From Saururus chinensis (taxonomy: Eukaryota > Streptophyta > Magnoliopsida > Piperales > Saururaceae), in NCBI GenBank assembly GCA_035235625.1, contig CP141141.1:10041968-10105967 (forward strand): DNA of 64,000 bases. The letters run 5' to 3'. Position 1 is the first letter of the stretch. Each line of letters starts with the position of its first letter. The position numbers and the translations under genes are program-made. Of the stretch, positions 59,879-64,000 are shown in pieces. The notes beneath the pieces were generated by a model. It was not told where the DNA came from. It was given only the letters and a program-made list of their open reading frames with translations, and made no database searches.

Positions 59879-61255
59879 GAATGGTTAAATTGTTGAACTT
59901 TAAGAGGGGAGCACATGATATAAAAACCAAACCCAACAATTTCATGAAGAGTCAACTGGACACAAAGAACCATTTCAACAATTTGAGAAATGGATGGACC
60001 GAATGATGGACTTTATGCAATTTTAAATGGAACGTGTATATACATCTAACTTCTCTCGTTGAAAACTTATTTCCAACTTAGCAAATTGTAAGGTAATTGC
60101 TTTAATTTTGAATGAAATGATTGGAAACTTAAGAGAGATACTTTTTATTTTTGTAGGGTAGCGGCAAATAAGGCACCCTTCTCACTGGCCAAGTATATAT
60201 GTTTTTGGTTTTTAAGTTTTTAATTATTATATTTATGGTGTGTGTATAAGGACTAGTTTTTTGTTGTAGTTGTTTAAGTGTTTTTGTTAGGGTGAGTTGA
60301 GACACTTAATTATAGATGAACAACTTGACGTGTTCTTTGTTTTAGATGTTTCAATACAGTGACATGGATGACATCTAACTCTATGTATTTCGGATAGTGT
60401 TTTTATTGTTTACTGGCATATCATTGACTTCTTTGCATCATGGGTATTGGGTAACATATTTAAAAATATGATATCATCATGTTGGAGGTGTTGTATCTAG
60501 ATATTAAGTAAGTGGGGGAATGCGGTTTATTCAAAATTTGCCTGCCACAAGTTTAGAATGCGTAACATGTTCAAAATCGTGTGGCCTAAAAGTGCCCGGC
60601 GCATGTGTGTTAGCGTGCGTCCTTATCCAAATTTATAATTCTAGGGATTTGTATTTAGAAGAGCAAATTTTAATTGAATTATATGCCATATAAGTGGGTT
60701 TTACAAGTTATATGTTGCTAAATGTCCCATAAGTATCTCTATAAGCCACCAAACCGTCACTAATTGCCCACTAAACCACCGTCGATTGCCCATAGAAACG
60801 GCTTGGAAACTTGCACGGGAGGGCATGAGACTAAAGATTTAGTGCCGCTAAAGGTATCTGGGGCGGATGGTAAACACCACTAACGCGAGTATACAAGAAG
60901 TGAAATTGAAGTTTCCACGGAAGTTTATAACCGCTGCTGAAATATTATAACGTTTACCGGTGTGTCGGTGACCACGAAAACGCCTTAAAAAATGCCGCTG
61001 AAAACATTTGCGAGGCATGTATTATGGCGCATAGACATCATTGATGATATTTTGGGATGAGTATTTTATGTTTTCTTCTTATAATGAGCTTAGCTTAAGG
61101 AATGAACAAGAGCCTTTAATCTTTGAGAATGATAGTACACATACTAGTACATATGCATTTTATCTTTGAGAACAATAGTAGACATATTAGTACACATTAG
61201 TGTTAATATGTGCTATTAATCTCAAGGAGTCTTATACATTCTTTATACTAGGCTT
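59879..61255. other. Intergenic sequence with weak repeat W and 'gccgct' repeats
   Basis: 60480-60640 is a diverged repeat W copy. 60760-61030 has short motifs such as 'agtgccgctaaagg' and 'aatgccgctgaaaac', as in CACTA-type subterminal regions, but no terminus was seen. Confidence 0.35.
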
Positions 61256-61259
61256 ATTG

Positions 61260-61425
61260 TCAAAGACACTTCCAATATTTTGACTTGCTACAGCATTTTA
61301 GAAACACCGTTGTGCTATCGATCTCAAGGGCTTTTATACATCCCTTGGGCTCATTGTTACAGTGAAACAATAAAAATACTTCCAATATTTTGACTTTCAG
61401 CAACGTTTCAGAAACACGATTGAAA
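61260..61425. repeat. Imperfect direct repeat of about 110 bp spacing
   Basis: 'acttccaatattttgact', 'cagca' and 'cagaaacacg/tagaaacaccg' recur at 61267-61305 and 61379-61417. 'atctcaagggcttttataca' and 'ctcaaggagtcttatacatt' (61222) form a second pair. Confidence 0.5.
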
Positions 61426-61429
61426 GCTA

Positions 61430-64000
61430 TTGTTTGCTTTTTAATTATTTTGTGTAGCATGTGTAGTCGTTGGTTCATTAAGTATATGAGCAATTACCAG
61501 CCCCCCTACCGGAGTTGCTACCACAGGTCCACAGTTGCTTACCGTGAGCCACATATCAAACAATAACCTACTATATCTCTGGCCCCATCTAGAAGAATTC
61601 TCACTAAATCCATCTCTTATAAATATGGCGTAGGCAGACAAAAAGCAAGATAAAGACAACGCATGATTGCAACTTTGGAAAAACACTTATCCTCTTTACA
61701 TAAGAAAGCTGACATACATGGAATGGTTGTGTACGTAGAATAATGTTCGGCATCTGTTATTCCTCTCCAAGAAGCACACAACTATCAACAGCCAATATAC
61801 GTACAGGTCTGTTTTTTGAGTTCATTTACTTTTCATTACCAAAATCATTGGACTGTTCGAATTTCTCTTATGTTCTAATGGACAAAAATAGGGGTTTGTT
61901 GAATTTTGTAACATTTCTTTGCTTAGGTGAGCACTCATCATACTTTTGACCTGTCCTCCATTCTAAATTAGTGATGTAACCTTTTGTTGCCCCACCTTTT
62001 CAAATTCTAAAGAGCTCTATTAGACGTGCACGGTGATGTATCCCCACTTGCGGTTTGGTTATCAACGAGTATTAGTCTTATTCTTATATGTTATGTCAAA
62101 ATAATCGGTTGATTGAATGCTTAGCATAACCCATTAGCATTAATCATGCTCCTTTACATGCTTATGACAGAAACAATGATATAAAAATTGGCAAGTTGGT
62201 ATTAAACTTCTTGATTTGGAGCAAGATAAACGTAAATTTTCATCAGAAGATATGAATCATATATATGACATTTTAAAAAAACTTTTTTCAGTTATAAACC
62301 AAGCATACTCTCTCTTGTTAGTCAATATTGACAGAATTAATCAATATTCTCTATAAACTTTTATATGTAATCTATTCAAGAGCACATTTCCCTATTACGA
62401 AGCAACCTGCATACCTTTTTCTGAGGTCCAATTGAGCAAGTTCAATTAAATTGAATACACAGTTACATGATGTAATGGTTTTAAGAGCATAGAGAAAGGA
62501 GGTTGAGGATGGCGTGTTACACAGCTCACAGCGTCCTCAATCAATACAAGGAGGGGAAGTGTTCGAACGCCTCCCCCAAAATGATCATCCTTGTCTATCG
62601 TTAATTTCTGCTGCCGATGCCGGAAATCATGCCGACAAAACATGATAGTGAAGAAAGGCTCTCCAACCAGTTGAAGGGTACCTCTTTTTCCATTATGCGG
62701 CACGGTGCTCTCAAAAAATAAATATACCTTCCTTCCCACATTAATATGGGGAGTAATAAAAGTACCGAGAGGATTATTGAGATGTATATAAACATATTTT
62801 ATAATAAAAGGATGAACATTTGAAAGCTACGGAACATAACTAAGTTGTCCATAAGATCAACAAAGCAATGAACATTATTAATGCAAAGAAAGCTGTCATT
62901 TTCATAAGCTCAAAAATCAATGTAAGAATGGATAAGTGATTAATAAACTTGCAATCAAAACTACCAAAATTAGAAAAAGATGAAAATCACTCAGAATCTT
63001 ACACATGGGCATGGACCAATGCCACTTTTAATAGGTTCCACACGAGTGAGCTAAAATCCTTTGGAAATTGTTAAATCCATGAGATAGATTGTAAGTACTT
63101 ACGAAAGTAGATAATATAATATGTTTCGTATGAAAAATGATATTTTCACATAAAAAACTTTTGCACGGGTTTTAATTACTCTAAATAAGTTAGCCGTTGA
63201 TAACTTTATGTAGGGCCTATTTGTAAAATCCAATCAAAACTCTTAGTGAGAGTTTTTGTGGGTGTTTTTATTGTGAGAATATCACTATCTTTTTGGTATA
63301 TTCAACGCTAGGCCATACATAGCTTGAAGAATAATGGGATAGAAGGGGTGTCCCCAATGAAAAAAGCAAGCCTCATATTAAGTGTTTTATTTATTTTTTT
63401 AAAGTACATATTTTTTATATTATAAATTTTATTTAGAAAAAAATTTTGTCCCATAGCTCCATTAGCTGAGCATCAAAAATGTCTCTTAAAAGTTGTTTTC
63501 TATTCTATAAGCTGTCAATCTTACCATTCAACAAAAATTATTTTTAATAAATTTTAGTTTATTTTGAAGAACCAAATAAAAAGCTTAATAAGGGGCATAT
63601 ATAAGAAGTATATTCTTTCGCTCTACGTACACATTGGCAAGCTCCCTAAATCTTTTATGCATCTCCATGTCTGGGTTTTTCCTGTTTATGTGAGCTTTCC
63701 ATTTCTCTCCGAGGATCATTTAGAGAGAAAAGTGAGTCAAGCCTCGTCCAGCTTCGGCAGCATATTTGTCTAGCTTATATTTCTCGTCAAAGGCAAAATT
63801 CCATGGATATGGTCAAGCAATGAAGACCATGAATTGTTTTGTACTTTCACGTTTGAGAATGGATGCATCTAGCCTAATACGCTTCATTCGATCATGCATT
63901 AGATAAATGACTTGTCAGCCTTTATTCTTAGCAGTTGCAAAGTTGCTTCGGCTTTACAATAGATATTCCCTTTTAAAACAAAATCAAGGGTAGTGCTTTT
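61430..64000. other. Intergenic sequence to the window end, no gene recognised
   Basis: Minus ORFs at 61441-61686 and 62446-62739 and a plus ORF at 63564-63773 carry no motif I recognise. The 62446-62739 stretch is less AT-rich than its neighbours and could be an exon relic. 63380-63560 holds a weak MITE-like sequence. Confidence 0.4.

Noticed and set aside
62446-62739. 97-residue minus ORF as a possible gene
   Set aside because: No motif, no splice context and competing frames of similar quality; not enough to call.

Overview
This is nuclear DNA of a flowering plant, mostly AT-rich intergenic sequence built from nested transposable elements. It holds one clearly intact protein gene, two broken host-gene fragments and many retroelements, DNA transposons and MITEs. 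The evidence is a two-exon A-type cytochrome P450 with GT-AG splicing, plant boron-transporter and NDC1-type dehydrogenase exons, Ty1/copia polyprotein remains, CACTA ends and large solo LTRs. The species cannot be named. The P450 resembles CYP80, a family known from alkaloid-making plants (Ranunculales, magnoliids, Nelumbo and others), which fits such a plant but does not prove it.

Layout. 1-4440: the end of a very long LTR-like element (family B), inserted in an older element with a decayed ORF, then AT-rich DNA and a dispersed repeat. 4442-9307: a CACTA terminus followed by the 3' exons of a BOR boron transporter (split by a hAT-like insertion) and two exons of an NDC1-like NAD(P)H dehydrogenase, all decayed and on the minus strand. 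9308-26492: a degenerate minus-strand Ty1/copia element. Its 3' LTR was hit by a 3.6 kb family A element, which was hit in turn by a second family A element in the opposite orientation. Its RNase H region was hit by a 2.8 kb non-autonomous LTR element with both LTRs. 26493-33900: CACTA-like debris, MITEs and two adjacent Harbinger-like elements. 33973-36665: the P450 gene, with MITE remnants upstream, in its intron and downstream. 38443-50891: a family B element split by an 8.8 kb CACTA transposon, which itself contains a second, complete 4.8 kb family B element. 50892-64000: more LTR fragments, a 775 bp TIR transposon, a 1.93 kb solo LTR (family C) and unassigned sequence.

Exact target-site duplications were read for the outer family A (AAACC), inner family A (TAGTG), inner family B (GGGAG), the CACTA element (AAT), family C (CATAT) and the TIR element (GTTCTAAG). 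Relative insertion order can therefore be worked out in several places: copia before outer A before inner A; copia before the non-autonomous LTR element; outer B before CACTA before inner B. Names A, B and C are local labels. Percent identities are estimates by eye, and family assignments rest on recalled motifs, not searches.
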